64,000 nucleotides of DNA from Streptomyces sp. NBC_01262 (GTDB lineage: Bacteria > Actinomycetota > Actinomycetes > Streptomycetales > Streptomycetaceae), in contig NZ_CP108462.1 of NCBI RefSeq assembly GCF_036226365.1, positions 4,834,501 through 4,898,500 of the forward strand, written 5' to 3'. Every line of letters starts with the position of its first letter. Position 1 is the stretch's first letter. The notes beneath the pieces are model-generated. The model ran no database searches. It worked only from the letters and a program-made list of their open reading frames with translations, and was not told the DNA's origin. Positions 24,904-33,718 of the stretch are shown here, one piece after another. The translations under genes and the position numbers were made by a program.

Positions 24904-25854
24904 ATGCCCGCCGTCACCGTAGAGAACCCGCTCACCCTCCCCCGCGTGTCCGCCCCCGCGGACGCGACCCCGCGCCGCGCGCTCCAGGTGACCACCGCCC
25001 CCAGCGGCTTCGAGGGCGAGGGCTTCCCCGTCCGCCGCGCCTTCGCGGGCATCGACTACAAGAACCTCGACCCGTTCATCATGATGGACCAGATGGGCGA
25101 GGTGGAGTACGCCCCCGGAGAGCCCAAGGGCACCGCCTGGCACCCCCACCGCGGCTTCGAGACCGTCACGTACATCATGGACGGCACCTTCATCCACCAG
25201 GACTCGCACGGCGGTGGCGGCACCATCACCAACGGCGACACCCAGTGGATGACCGCCGGCTCCGGCCTCCTCCACATCGAGACCCCGCCCGAGTCCCTCG
25301 TCATGTCCGGCGGCCTCTTCCACGGCCTCCAGCTCTGGGTGAACCTCCCCAAGGCCGACAAGATGATCCCGCCGAAGTACCAGGACATCGGCAGCGGCAA
25401 CATCAAGCTGCTCGCCTCCGCCGACGGCGCCGCCCTCATCCGCATCATCGCCGGCGAGGTCGACGGCCACACCGGCCCCGGCGCCACCCACACCCCCATC
25501 ACCATGATCCACGCCTCCGTCAACCCCGGCGCCGAGCTCACCATCCCCTGGCGCGCCGACTTCAACGCCCTCGCCTACGGCCTCGCCGGCCGCGGCTTCG
25601 CCGGCCCCGACAACCGCCCCTTCCGCATGGGCCAGGCCGTCATCTTCGGCCGCGGCGACTCCCTCACCATCCGCGCCGACGAAACCCAGGAATCCCGCAG
25701 CCCCAACTTCGAGGTCGTCCTCCTCGGCGGGCTCCCCATCCGCGAGCCGATGATGCAGTACGGCCCCTTCGTCATGAACACCCACGCCGAACTCGCCCAA
25801 GCCTTCGACGACTTCCAGGCCGGCAAGCTCGGCACCATCCCCGCGGGAGCGTGA
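24904..25854 (+). CDS. Pirin family bicupin
   Basis: 316 residues with the pirin double cupin. The N-terminal metal ligands are all present: H80 and H82 in WHPHRGFETVTYIMDG, and H124 and E126 in GLLHIETPPE. The C-terminal cupin includes PGAELTIPWRADFNALAYGL and ends FGRGDS. Bacterial pirins are iron proteins; some have quercetinase activity and one Streptomyces member has been linked to redox control of acyl-CoA metabolism. GAGGA lies upstream of the ATG. It converges with the GT87 gene, only 10 bp apart. Confidence 0.9.
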   Translation: MPAVTVENPLTLPRVSAPADATPRRALQVTTAPSGFEGEGFPVRRAFAGIDYKNLDPFIMMDQMGEVEYAPGEPKGTAWHPHRGFETVTYIMDGTFIHQDSHGGGGTITNGDTQWMTAGSGLLHIETPPESLVMSGGLFHGLQLWVNLPKADKMIPPKYQDIGSGNIKLLASADGAALIRIIAGEVDGHTGPGATHTPITMIHASVNPGAELTIPWRADFNALAYGLAGRGFAGPDNRPFRMGQAVIFGRGDSLTIRADETQESRSPNFEVVLLGGLPIREPMMQYGPFVMNTHAELAQAFDDFQAGKLGTIPAGA

Positions 25855-25864
25855 CGCGCCGCCG

Positions 25865-27169
25865 TCAGGCCGCCCGCTCCACCACCGGCGTGGAGTCGGC
25901 TGCCCGGAGGGTGACCGCGCTCGCGCGCCACAGGCGGACGCAGGAGAGGAGCGCGGCGGCCAGGAGGAGGCCGTTGCGCAGGGCCATGACGGCGAAGCCG
26001 TGCCAGGTGGAGTGGGTTACGGAGCTGAAGAACATCGGGTAGTCGACGGTGGTGATGCCGGTGGCCAGGAGGAGGAGACCGGCGACGGGGCGCTGGGTGG
26101 TGCCGCGGACGGTGAGGCAGACGGCGGCGAGGCCGATGAGCCAGATCATGTACTGGGGGCTGATGACGCGGCTGGTGACGGTGAAGAGCAGGACGGCGGT
26201 CAGGGCCGCGTCGTACGGGGTGGCACCGGTCCAGCGGCGGGCCTTGAGGCGCCAGAGCAGGAGCCAGGCGAAGGAGAGCGCGGTCAGGAGGACGGCGAGG
26301 GCGGAGACGGCGCCGACGTAGGGGCCGACGTACTCGACGGAGCCGTAGCGGGTGGTGGCGTGCCCGGACCAGCCGAGGAGCTTGGCGAGCTGCAGGGCGG
26401 TGCCGCCGAAGGACTCGACCTCGATGCCGCGGCGGCTCTGCTCGGACAGGAAGCCGAAGGCGCCGCGGAAGACCGTCGCGAGCAGCAGGGACAGCGCGGC
26501 GGCCGAGGCGAGCACCGCGAGCCACGCCTCGCGGGAGGTGCGGCCCCTGGGGGTGCCGAGGACGGTGAGGACGGGCCAGACCTTGATGATCGCGGCGAGC
26601 CCGACGAGCGCCCCGCCGACCCGGGGATGCCGTGGCAGGGCCAGCAGGCCGAGGACCGCGACCGCGGTGACCAGGACATCGAAACGGGCGTACGCCAACT
26701 GCATCATCAGCGGCAGCCCGAGCACCCAGAACCAGGCGCCTGCCAGGCTGCGCGCGGGACCACCGCTGCCGGCCCGCAGCAGGGCCGCCATGGTCAGGGC
26801 GTCGGCGATGACGACGAGAACGACGAACGCCTGCAGATAGCTCAGGAAGGGCAGCAGCTTCGGAGCGACCATCACCAGGCCCGCACCGGGCGGGTACTGC
26901 CAGGTGACGTCGCCGACGGGATAGCTGCCGTGGGCCAGCAGATGGCCCCAGTGGCGGTACAGCGAGTGCACCTCGCGGGCGATGTCGCCGTGCCCCTTGC
27001 GCAGGATGGCAAGCATGACCACCCGGCTGGAGACCCAGTAGGCGACCAGGCCGAGCCACTGCTCCGTCCACGTGCGGGGCCGCAGCAGCAGCGGGCGGGC
27101 TTTCGGAGCAACCACCACCGAAGCCGTCCGCGTACGGAACGGTCTGATATCCACCGGCGCTTTCGCCAC
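25865..27169 (-). CDS. GT87-family polyprenyl-phosphate mannosyltransferase-like membrane protein
   Basis: 434 residues from GTG 27169, chosen for a GGAGG 6-7 nt upstream; earlier in-frame starts lack any ribosome site. About nine to ten hydrophobic helices give a GT-C topology. The first loop carries the likely catalytic acidic motif DVTWQYPPGAGL (DUF2029 proteins keep an Asp and YPP here), and later come ARFDVLVTAVAVL and VTSRVISPQYMIWLIGL, both typical of GT87. Such enzymes use polyprenyl-phospho-mannose on the outer face of the membrane to mannosylate lipids or proteins. The acceptor is unknown. Divergent from the acyl-CoA dehydrogenase. Confidence 0.85.
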   Translation of the reverse strand: MAKAPVDIRPFRTRTASVVVAPKARPLLLRPRTWTEQWLGLVAYWVSSRVVMLAILRKGHGDIAREVHSLYRHWGHLLAHGSYPVGDVTWQYPPGAGLVMVAPKLLPFLSYLQAFVVLVVIADALTMAALLRAGSGGPARSLAGAWFWVLGLPLMMQLAYARFDVLVTAVAVLGLLALPRHPRVGGALVGLAAIIKVWPVLTVLGTPRGRTSREAWLAVLASAAALSLLLATVFRGAFGFLSEQSRRGIEVESFGGTALQLAKLLGWSGHATTRYGSVEYVGPYVGAVSALAVLLTALSFAWLLLWRLKARRWTGATPYDAALTAVLLFTVTSRVISPQYMIWLIGLAAVCLTVRGTTQRPVAGLLLLATGITTVDYPMFFSSVTHSTWHGFAVMALRNGLLLAAALLSCVRLWRASAVTLRAADSTPVVERAA

Positions 27170-27304
27170 CGTCGCCTCCGCCTTCCACAAGAGCGCCATG
27201 CCGGAAGGGAAGAGGGGCGATTCGCCGTGCGGGTTGCCTTCCCGCGCAACCGCGCGCGGGCACAGGACGTCCGTCACATCTGACAGGTTTGGGGTTGCGG
27301 CTTA

Positions 27305-27338
27305 TTACCGACGGGTAGCATCATTACCGAACAGTAAG
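27305..27338. promoter_or_regulatory. Two palindromic operator-like sites upstream of acyl-CoA dehydrogenase
   Basis: TTACCGACGGGTAG (27305-27318) and TTACCGAACAGTAAG (27324-27338) are two imperfect palindromes with TTACC / GGTA or TTAC / GTAA arms, spaced 19 bp. They lie about 50-85 bp before the ATG. TetR-type fatty acid regulators typically use sites of this shape; the regulator is not adjacent. Confidence 0.55.
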
Positions 27339-27389
27339 TGATAAAGCTGCGAGGAACGCCCTCCACTCGACCCCGACGGAGCCGTCGCC

Positions 27390-29225
27390 ATGGGCCACTA
27401 CAAGTCAAACCTCCGCGACATCGAGTTCAACCTCTTCGAGGTGCTCGGCCGCGACAAGCTCTACGGCACCGGCCCCTTCGCCGAGATGGACGTGGAGACC
27501 GCCAAGGACATCCTGGGCGAGATCAACCGCCTCGCGGAGAACGAGCTCGCCGAGTCCTTCGCCGACATCGACCGCAACCCGCCCGTCTTCGACCCGGAGA
27601 CGAACACCGCCCCGGTCCCGGACACCTTCAAGAAGAGCTACCAGGCCTTCATGGAGGCCGAGTACTGGCGGCTCGGCCTGCCCGAGGAGATCGGCGGCAC
27701 CACCGCGCCCGCGTCCCTCATCTGGGCGTACGCGGAACTGATCCTCGGCTCGAACCCGGCCATCTGGATGTACTCCTCGGGCCCGGCCTTCGCGCGCATC
27801 CTCTTCACCGAGGGCAACGAGGTCCAGAAGAAGATCGCCGCGATCGCGGTCGAGAAGCAGTGGGGCTCCACGATGGTCCTCACCGAGCCGGACGCCGGCT
27901 CGGACGTCGGCGCCGGCCGCACAAAGGCCGTCGAGCAGGAGGACGGCTCCTGGCACATCGAGGGCGTCAAGCGCTTCATCACCTCGGGCGAGCACGACAT
28001 GTCCGACAACATCATCCACTACGTGCTGGCCCGCCCCGAGGGCGCCGGCCCCGGCACCAAGGGGCTCAGCCTCTTCATGGTGCCGAAGTACGAGTTCGAC
28101 TTCGAGACCGGCGAGCTGGGCGAGCGCAACGGCGTCTACGCCACCAACGTCGAGCACAAGATGGGCCTGAAGGCCTCCAACACCTGCGAGATGACCTTCG
28201 GCGACCAGCACCCCGCCAAGGGCTGGCTGATCGGCGACAAGCACGACGGCATCCGCCAGATGTTCCTGATCATCGAGTTCGCCCGCATGATGGTCGGCAC
28301 GAAGGCGATCGCCACCCTCTCCACCGGCTACCTCAACGCGCTGGAGTACGCCAAGGAGCGCGTGCAGGGCACCGACCTGTCGCAGTTCATGGACAAGGCC
28401 GCCCCCAAGGTCACCATCACCCACCACCCGGACGTACGCCGCTCGCTGCTCACCCAGAAGGCGTACGCGGAGGGCATGCGCGCCCTCGTCCTCTACACCG
28501 CCTCCATCCAGGACGCGATCCAGGTCGCCGAGACCGGCGACGAGGACCCGGCGGAGATCGAGAAGCTGGTCGCCTTCAACGACCTGCTCCTGCCGATCGT
28601 GAAGGGCTACGGCTCGGAGAAGTCCTACGAGCAGCTCGCCCAGTCCCTGCAGACCTTCGGCGGCTCCGGCTACCTGCAGGAGTACCCGATCGAGCAGTAC
28701 ATCCGGGACGCCAAGATCGACACCCTCTACGAGGGCACCACGGCCATCCAGGGCCAGGACTACTTCTTCCGGAAGATCGTCCGCAACCAGGGCGCCGCGC
28801 TGACCGCCCTGTCCGACGAGATCAAGAAGTTCCTCGCGGACGCCGTCGGCGGCGAGGAGCTGGCCGCCGCCCGCGCGCAGCTCGCCAAGTCCGCCGTCGA
28901 CCTGGAGGCGATCGTCGGCACCATGCTGAACGACCTCGCCGCCACCGAGAAGGACGTCAAGTCCATCTACAAGGTCGGCCTCAACGGCACCCGCCTGCTG
29001 CTCGCCTCCGGCGACGTCGTGGTCGGCTACCTGCTGCTCAAGGGCGCCGCCGTCGCCGCGGCCGCGCTCCCGGACGCCGCCGCGAAGGACGTCCCCTTCT
29101 ACACCGGCAAGATCACCGCCGCGAAGTTCTTCGCCGAGACCGTACTGCCCCAGGTCTCCGTCGCCCGCTCGATCGCCGAGAGCGTGACACTGGACGTCAT
29201 GGAGCTCCCGGAGGAGGCGTTCTAA
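27390..29225 (+). CDS. Acyl-CoA dehydrogenase (FadE5-like, 611 aa)
   Basis: 611 residues, the length of the long acyl-CoA dehydrogenases such as mycobacterial FadE5 rather than the ~380-residue classic form. The FAD-binding region includes MVLTEPDAGSDVGAG and IEGVKRFITSGEHD; the second half has FGGSGYLQEYPIEQYIRDAK and the catalytic-loop region DTLYEGTTAIQGQDY. A C-terminal extension of about 150 residues follows (AATEKDVKSIYKVGLNGT). It should catalyse FAD-dependent alpha,beta-desaturation of acyl-CoAs at the first step of beta-oxidation. Two palindromes upstream suggest acyl-CoA-responsive control. Monocistronic, with a good terminator. Confidence 0.95.
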   Translation: MGHYKSNLRDIEFNLFEVLGRDKLYGTGPFAEMDVETAKDILGEINRLAENELAESFADIDRNPPVFDPETNTAPVPDTFKKSYQAFMEAEYWRLGLPEEIGGTTAPASLIWAYAELILGSNPAIWMYSSGPAFARILFTEGNEVQKKIAAIAVEKQWGSTMVLTEPDAGSDVGAGRTKAVEQEDGSWHIEGVKRFITSGEHDMSDNIIHYVLARPEGAGPGTKGLSLFMVPKYEFDFETGELGERNGVYATNVEHKMGLKASNTCEMTFGDQHPAKGWLIGDKHDGIRQMFLIIEFARMMVGTKAIATLSTGYLNALEYAKERVQGTDLSQFMDKAAPKVTITHHPDVRRSLLTQKAYAEGMRALVLYTASIQDAIQVAETGDEDPAEIEKLVAFNDLLLPIVKGYGSEKSYEQLAQSLQTFGGSGYLQEYPIEQYIRDAKIDTLYEGTTAIQGQDYFFRKIVRNQGAALTALSDEIKKFLADAVGGEELAAARAQLAKSAVDLEAIVGTMLNDLAATEKDVKSIYKVGLNGTRLLLASGDVVVGYLLLKGAAVAAAALPDAAAKDVPFYTGKITAAKFFAETVLPQVSVARSIAESVTLDVMELPEEAF

Positions 29226-29246
29226 GAACGCCCATCGCATCGCACT

Positions 29247-29276
29247 GGAAGGCCCCCGCTCCGGCGGGGGCCTTCC
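29247..29276 (+). terminator. Terminator of the acyl-CoA dehydrogenase gene
   Basis: GGAAGGCCCCCGC (29247-29259) and GCGGGGGCCTTCC (29264-29276) form a perfect 13-bp stem on a TCCG tetraloop, 21 bp after the stop codon. Confidence 0.9.
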
Positions 29277-29332
29277 GGGTATTCCGCTCGACGCAGTGAA
29301 CCGGTACAGGCGCGCTTACCTATCCTTGACGC

Positions 29333-30625
29333 ATGAGCGCGCACCCTCACTTCGACCGCACCCACACCGACGACCTCGCGGCCTTCCTCTCGGCCAGTCC
29401 GTCGCAGTACCACGCGGTCGCCAGTGCCGCCGAACGGCTGGAGAAGGCCGGATTCCGGCAGGTCAGCGAGACGGACGCCTGGGACGGTGAGGCGGGCGGG
29501 CGGTATGTGCTGCGGGGCGGCGCGATCATCGGGTGGTACGTGCCCGTGGGCGCCCGGCCGGAGACCCCGTTCAGAATCGTGGGCGCGCACACCGACTCCA
29601 CCAACCTGCGGGTCAAGCCGGTGCCGGACACCTCCTCGTACGGGTGGCGGCAGCTCGCCGTCGAGATCTACGGCGGGGCGCTGCTCAACACCTGGCTCGA
29701 CCGCGACCTGGGCCTGTCCGGCCGCATCGTGCTGCGCGACGGCGGCACAGCGCTGGTCAACCTGAACCGCCCGCTGCTGCGCGTCCCGCAGCTCGCCGTC
29801 CACCTGGACCGGGGGGTCAACGAGGGCGGTCTCAAGCTCGACAAGCAGCGCCACATGCAGCCCGTCTGGGGCCTCGGCGAGCTCGACGAGGGAGCCCTCG
29901 TGCGGATCGTCGCCGAGGAGGCCGGCGTCGACCCCGCGCAGGTCGTCGGCTGGGACCTCATGACGCACGACGTCCAGCCCCCCGCCTACCTGGGCCTCGA
30001 CGGCGAGTTCCTGGCCGCCGGCCGCCTGGACAACCTGCTCTCCGTCCACGCCGGCACCGCCGCCCTCGCCTCGGCCGCCGCTCAGCCCGATCTGCCGTAC
30101 ATCCCCGTCCTCGCCGCCTTCGACCACGAGGAGAACGGCAGCGAGTCCGACACCGGCGCCGGCGGCCCCCTCCTCGGCAACGTCCTGGAGCGCTCCGTCT
30201 TCGCCCGCGGCGGCTCCTACGACCACCGCGCCCGCGCCTTCGCCGGCACCATCTGCGTCTCCGCCGACACCGGCCACGCCGTCCACCCCAACTACGCCGA
30301 GAAGCACGACCCCACTCACCGCCCCCTCCCCAACGGCGGCCCCATCCTCAAGGTCAACGTCAACCAGCGCTACGCCACCGACGGCACCGGCCGCGGCATC
30401 TTCGCCGCCGCCTGCGACCGCGCCGGCGTCCCCTGGCAGACCTTCGTCTCCAACAACGCGATGCCCTGCGGCACCACCATCGGCCCCATCACCGCCGCCC
30501 GGCACGGCATCACGACCGTGGACGTCGGCGTACCGATCCTGTCGATGCACTCCGCCCGCGAACTGTGCGGCGTCGCCGACCCGTATCTGCTGGCCAGCGC
30601 GCTCAAGGCGTTCCTGGAAGACTGA
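29333..30625 (+). CDS. M18 family aminopeptidase
   Basis: 430 residues, the expected length for bacterial aspartyl-type M18 aminopeptidases. Metal and catalytic residues are visible in order: GAHTDSTNLRVKP (His ligand and catalytic Asp), RLDNLLSVHA (bridging Asp), FDHEENGSES (catalytic Glu pair), SADTGHAVHPNY (Asp ligand) and PILSMHSARELCG (last His). It should be a cytosolic dinuclear zinc enzyme forming a dodecamer and removing N-terminal residues from peptides. Annotation as a probable aspartyl aminopeptidase follows the family; specificity was not read from the sequence. Stands alone between a terminator and the DUF6458 gene. Confidence 0.94.
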   Translation: MSAHPHFDRTHTDDLAAFLSASPSQYHAVASAAERLEKAGFRQVSETDAWDGEAGGRYVLRGGAIIGWYVPVGARPETPFRIVGAHTDSTNLRVKPVPDTSSYGWRQLAVEIYGGALLNTWLDRDLGLSGRIVLRDGGTALVNLNRPLLRVPQLAVHLDRGVNEGGLKLDKQRHMQPVWGLGELDEGALVRIVAEEAGVDPAQVVGWDLMTHDVQPPAYLGLDGEFLAAGRLDNLLSVHAGTAALASAAAQPDLPYIPVLAAFDHEENGSESDTGAGGPLLGNVLERSVFARGGSYDHRARAFAGTICVSADTGHAVHPNYAEKHDPTHRPLPNGGPILKVNVNQRYATDGTGRGIFAAACDRAGVPWQTFVSNNAMPCGTTIGPITAARHGITTVDVGVPILSMHSARELCGVADPYLLASALKAFLED

Positions 30626-30727
30626 CGAGTCATGAGATGACCGCCTCCGGGTAGGCGAAGCCCTGCACGCAATAACGCACGCAGGAACGAACGAGCCCGG
30701 AAATCCAACCAGTTGGAGGCGGACATC

Positions 30728-30949
30728 ATGGGCATCGGCGGCTGCATCGGTCTTCTCGCGGTGGGCGCGATCCTCACCTTCGCGGTGGACTGGCACATGG
30801 CCGGAGTCAATCTCGACCTCGTGGGCCTGATCATGATGGCGGTCGGGATGATCGGACTGGCCTCGTACGTCAGCATCTTCAAGAAGCGGCGGGTCGTGGA
30901 ACCCATGCCGGTCATGGAGGAGCGCTCCCGGCACTACCCGCACATGTGA
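30728..30949 (+). CDS. DUF6458 small membrane protein
   Basis: 73 residues from ATG 30728 with GGAGGC 8 nt upstream. It opens MGIGGCIGLLAVGAILTFAV, followed by a short loop (DWHMAGVNLDLVG) and a second helix (LIMMAVGMIGLASYVSIF), then a basic/acidic cytoplasmic tail. This two-helix pattern with a central VDWHMAGVNLD loop defines the DUF6458 proteins widespread in actinomycetes, whose function is unknown. It converges with the thioredoxin-NHL gene, 8 bp apart. Confidence 0.85.
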   Translation: MGIGGCIGLLAVGAILTFAVDWHMAGVNLDLVGLIMMAVGMIGLASYVSIFKKRRVVEPMPVMEERSRHYPHM

Positions 30950-30957
30950 CGAGACGC

Positions 30958-32736
30958 CTACGCGTCAAGTCCCGCCAGGACCAGGGCGAGGCGGGTCTCC
31001 CCGCCCTCCACTACACGCACGGGGACGCCCCAGTCCTGCTGGTGGACGTGGCACGCGGGGTACTCGTTCGCCGGGTCGTCGTCGCACGATGCGGCCATCG
31101 CCGAGACGTGCAGCACGCCTTCCGCGACGCCGTCGCGCAGCACCAGGTCCCGGCCGAGGTCCGTGCCCTTGCCCGCGCCGTCGGCGAGGAGCTCGGGCGG
31201 GGTGGAGCTGACCAGCAGCCGGGTGGACGGACCGTAGCGCTCGTCCAGCTTCTGGCCGGCGGGAGCGCTGAAGACCACGTCCAACCGCAAGGCGCCCGCC
31301 GCGACCTCGGTCGCGGGCCGCTGGGTGCGGTGGGCGACGGCCTCGACCCGTACGGCCTCCTCCGGGAGCCGCAGCCGGGTGAGGCGGTGGCGGGCCGACT
31401 CGACGACCACGATCTCCTCGCCGTCGAGCACCGCGCCGGAGGGCTCGCGCAGGTCCGTCGCCAGGGTCGTGACCTCGTCCGTGGCCGGGTCGTAGCGGCG
31501 CAGCGCGTGGTTGTACGTGTCGCTGACCGCGACCGAGCCGTCGGGCAGCGCGGTGACGCCCAGCGGGTGCTGCAACAGCGCCTGCCCGGCCGTCCCGTCC
31601 CGGTGGCCGAAGTCGAACAGCCCGCTGCCGACAGCCGTATGAACGACGCCGTCCGGGCCGATCCACCGCAGGGCGCTGGTCTCGGAGTCCGCGATCCACA
31701 GCCGGTCCCCGGCCGCCGACACCGCGAGCCCCGAGGGCTGGGCGAACCACGCCTCGTCCGCCGGGCCGTCCACCAGGCCCTCATTGGTCGTGCCGGCCGC
31801 CACCTCGACCGTGCCCGCCTCCGGGTCGTACGTCCACAGCTGGTGTACGCCCGCCATCGCGATCCACACCTTCCCGCCGAACCACGCCACGTCCCACGGC
31901 GACGACAGGTCCACCTCCAGCGCCCGCCCCGACGTGGGCGACCCCTGCCACCACTGTTTCCCCGTCCCTGCGGCCCTGGTGATGTCACCCGTCCCCGGGT
32001 CGTACTCCGCCAGCGCGTGGTTGACCGTGTCCGCCACGATCACCCTGCCGTCCGGCAGCAGCGCCAGCCCCTGCGGCTCGTTCAGGACCCCCGGCCCGCC
32101 GATCGTCCGGACCACCGTCTCGCCGTCCGCCGCCATCTCGACCAGCCGGTGCCGCGTCGTGTCCGACACCAGGAACCCGCCGCCCGGCAGCCCGACCGCC
32201 TTCCCCGGGAACCGCAGATCCGTCGCCACCGGCTCCGGCGGCACATACGGCCCGTCCCCGCGCCGCAGCGTCCCCCGCGCCCCGTGCTCCGCCTCCAGCT
32301 CCCCGATCAGCGCCTCCAGCGCATGCGCATGCCCCTCCCCCGAGTGCTGCGCCACCACGTACCCCTCCGGGTCGATCACGCTCAGCGTCGGCCACGCCCG
32401 CACCGCGTACTGCTTCCACGTCGCCAGCTCCGGGTCGTCCAGCACCGGGTGGTGCACCCCGTACCGCTCCACCGCGTCCACCACGGCCTCGTGATCGGCC
32501 TCATGCACGAACTTCGGCGAGTGCACCCCGACGATGACGACCGTGTCCCGGTGCTTCTCCTCCAGCTCGCGCAGCTCGTCCAGGACGTGCAGGCAGTTCA
32601 CACAGCAGAAGGTCCAGAAATCCAGGATCACGATGGAGCCTCGCAGCTCCGCGAGGGTGAGGTTCTTGCCACCGGTGTTGAGCCAGCCGCCCTTGCCGAC
32701 CAGCTCGGGGGCGCGGACGCGTGCGCGTGCAGTCAT
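30958..32736 (-). CDS. Thioredoxin-NHL repeat protein (NHLRC2-like)
   Basis: 592 residues from ATG 32736. The N-terminal ~150 residues are a thioredoxin-like domain with the redox motif FCCVNC (two Cys plus an extra Cys) after ILDFWTF. Residues ~165-480 form an NHL beta-propeller: repeats such as PQGLALLPDGRVIVADTVNHALAEYD, PSGLAV, and PLGVTALPDGSVAVSDTYNHALRRYD. A C-terminal beta-domain follows. The arrangement matches NHLRC2-type proteins found from bacteria to man, whose reaction is not established. No signal peptide is seen, so it is cytosolic. Confidence 0.9.
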   Translation of the reverse strand: MTARARVRAPELVGKGGWLNTGGKNLTLAELRGSIVILDFWTFCCVNCLHVLDELRELEEKHRDTVVIVGVHSPKFVHEADHEAVVDAVERYGVHHPVLDDPELATWKQYAVRAWPTLSVIDPEGYVVAQHSGEGHAHALEALIGELEAEHGARGTLRRGDGPYVPPEPVATDLRFPGKAVGLPGGGFLVSDTTRHRLVEMAADGETVVRTIGGPGVLNEPQGLALLPDGRVIVADTVNHALAEYDPGTGDITRAAGTGKQWWQGSPTSGRALEVDLSSPWDVAWFGGKVWIAMAGVHQLWTYDPEAGTVEVAAGTTNEGLVDGPADEAWFAQPSGLAVSAAGDRLWIADSETSALRWIGPDGVVHTAVGSGLFDFGHRDGTAGQALLQHPLGVTALPDGSVAVSDTYNHALRRYDPATDEVTTLATDLREPSGAVLDGEEIVVVESARHRLTRLRLPEEAVRVEAVAHRTQRPATEVAAGALRLDVVFSAPAGQKLDERYGPSTRLLVSSTPPELLADGAGKGTDLGRDLVLRDGVAEGVLHVSAMAASCDDDPANEYPACHVHQQDWGVPVRVVEGGETRLALVLAGLDA

Positions 32737-32776
32737 GCCTACATCCAACATCACCCGCACATGGGAATTCCCCGGC

Positions 32777-33601
32777 TCAGCCCCGGTCCGGGGCAGGCAG
32801 GCCCAGCAGCCGGTCCCGCAGTACGGGGAAGTCAGCGCGGGTCTTGGCGACGAGGGCCGGGTCGAGGTCGAGGGTGAGGACTTCCTCGCCGGAGCCGGCC
32901 TCGGCGAGGACCGCGCCCCAGGGGTCGACGGCGATGGTGTGGCCGGCCAGCTCGACGCCGGCGTGGGTGCCGGCGGTGCCGACGGCGAGGACGTAGGCCT
33001 GGGATTCGATGGCGCGGGCCTTGGCGAGGAGCGTCCAGTGCTCGCGTCGGCGCTCGGGCCAGCCGGCGGGGATGACGAAGATGCCGGCGCCCGCGTCGAC
33101 GAGGAGCCGGAAGAGCTCGGGGAAGCGGAGGTCGTAGCAGGTGGCGAGGCCGAGGACGGCGGTGTCGGAGACCTGGGCGGTGACGATCTCCTCGCCCGCG
33201 GACATCAGGACGGCCTCGCCGCGGTCGAAGCCGAAGCGGTGGATCTTGCGGTAGGTGCGGTGGAGGCGGCCGTCGGGGGAGAAGAGGAGGGAGGTGTTGT
33301 AGAGCGATCCGTCGGCCGTGCGTTCGGGGATCGAACCGGCGTGCAGCCAGACGCCCGCGTCCGCGGCCGCCGCCGACATCAGCGCGGCGGTGGGGCCGGC
33401 GTCCACCGAGGCGGCCTCCGCCTCGGCCGCGAAGAGGTCGGAGGCGAAGGCGCCCACGGTCCACAGCTCGGGAAGAACGACCAGGTCAGAGGCGGATTGG
33501 GCACGTACGAGCTCGGCCACCCGGTCGCGCCGGGATGCGACCGACTCGGCCGGGTCCACGTCGATCTGGAGCAGAGAAACGCGCACGGTACCACCGTCCA
33601 T
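32777..33601 (-). CDS. Carbon-nitrogen hydrolase (nitrilase superfamily amidase)
   Basis: About 274 residues; ATG 33601 is used, but ATG 33613 and GTG 33586 are also possible. The Glu-Lys-Cys triad is complete: LPELW, YRKIHRFGFDRGE and LATCYDLRFPE. The motif order and the length fit the omega-amidase-like or general C-N hydrolase branch. It should cleave a small linear amide in the cytosol; one plausible job is repair or salvage of omega-amides, as for Nit proteins, but the substrate cannot be fixed. It lies 40 bp downstream of the start of the thioredoxin-NHL gene region and probably shares its promoter. Confidence 0.9.
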   Translation of the reverse strand: MDGGTVRVSLLQIDVDPAESVASRRDRVAELVRAQSASDLVVLPELWTVGAFASDLFAAEAEAASVDAGPTAALMSAAAADAGVWLHAGSIPERTADGSLYNTSLLFSPDGRLHRTYRKIHRFGFDRGEAVLMSAGEEIVTAQVSDTAVLGLATCYDLRFPELFRLLVDAGAGIFVIPAGWPERRREHWTLLAKARAIESQAYVLAVGTAGTHAGVELAGHTIAVDPWGAVLAEAGSGEEVLTLDLDPALVAKTRADFPVLRDRLLGLPAPDRG

Positions 33602-33718
33602 AGTTCCGGACATGCATACGGGCCTACGATCGTCACACGAAAGCACTCCCGTGGTGTCACTGCGCAGCGTAATTTAGGCGCACACCACTACGACCGCGCC
33701 CGACCGTCGAGGGGTCCC

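Noticed and set aside
32534..33718. N-terminal extension of the MDMPI protein to 669 residues
   Set aside because: It would lie antisense to the thioredoxin-NHL and amidase genes; GTG 33719 with GAGGGG gives the family-length protein.
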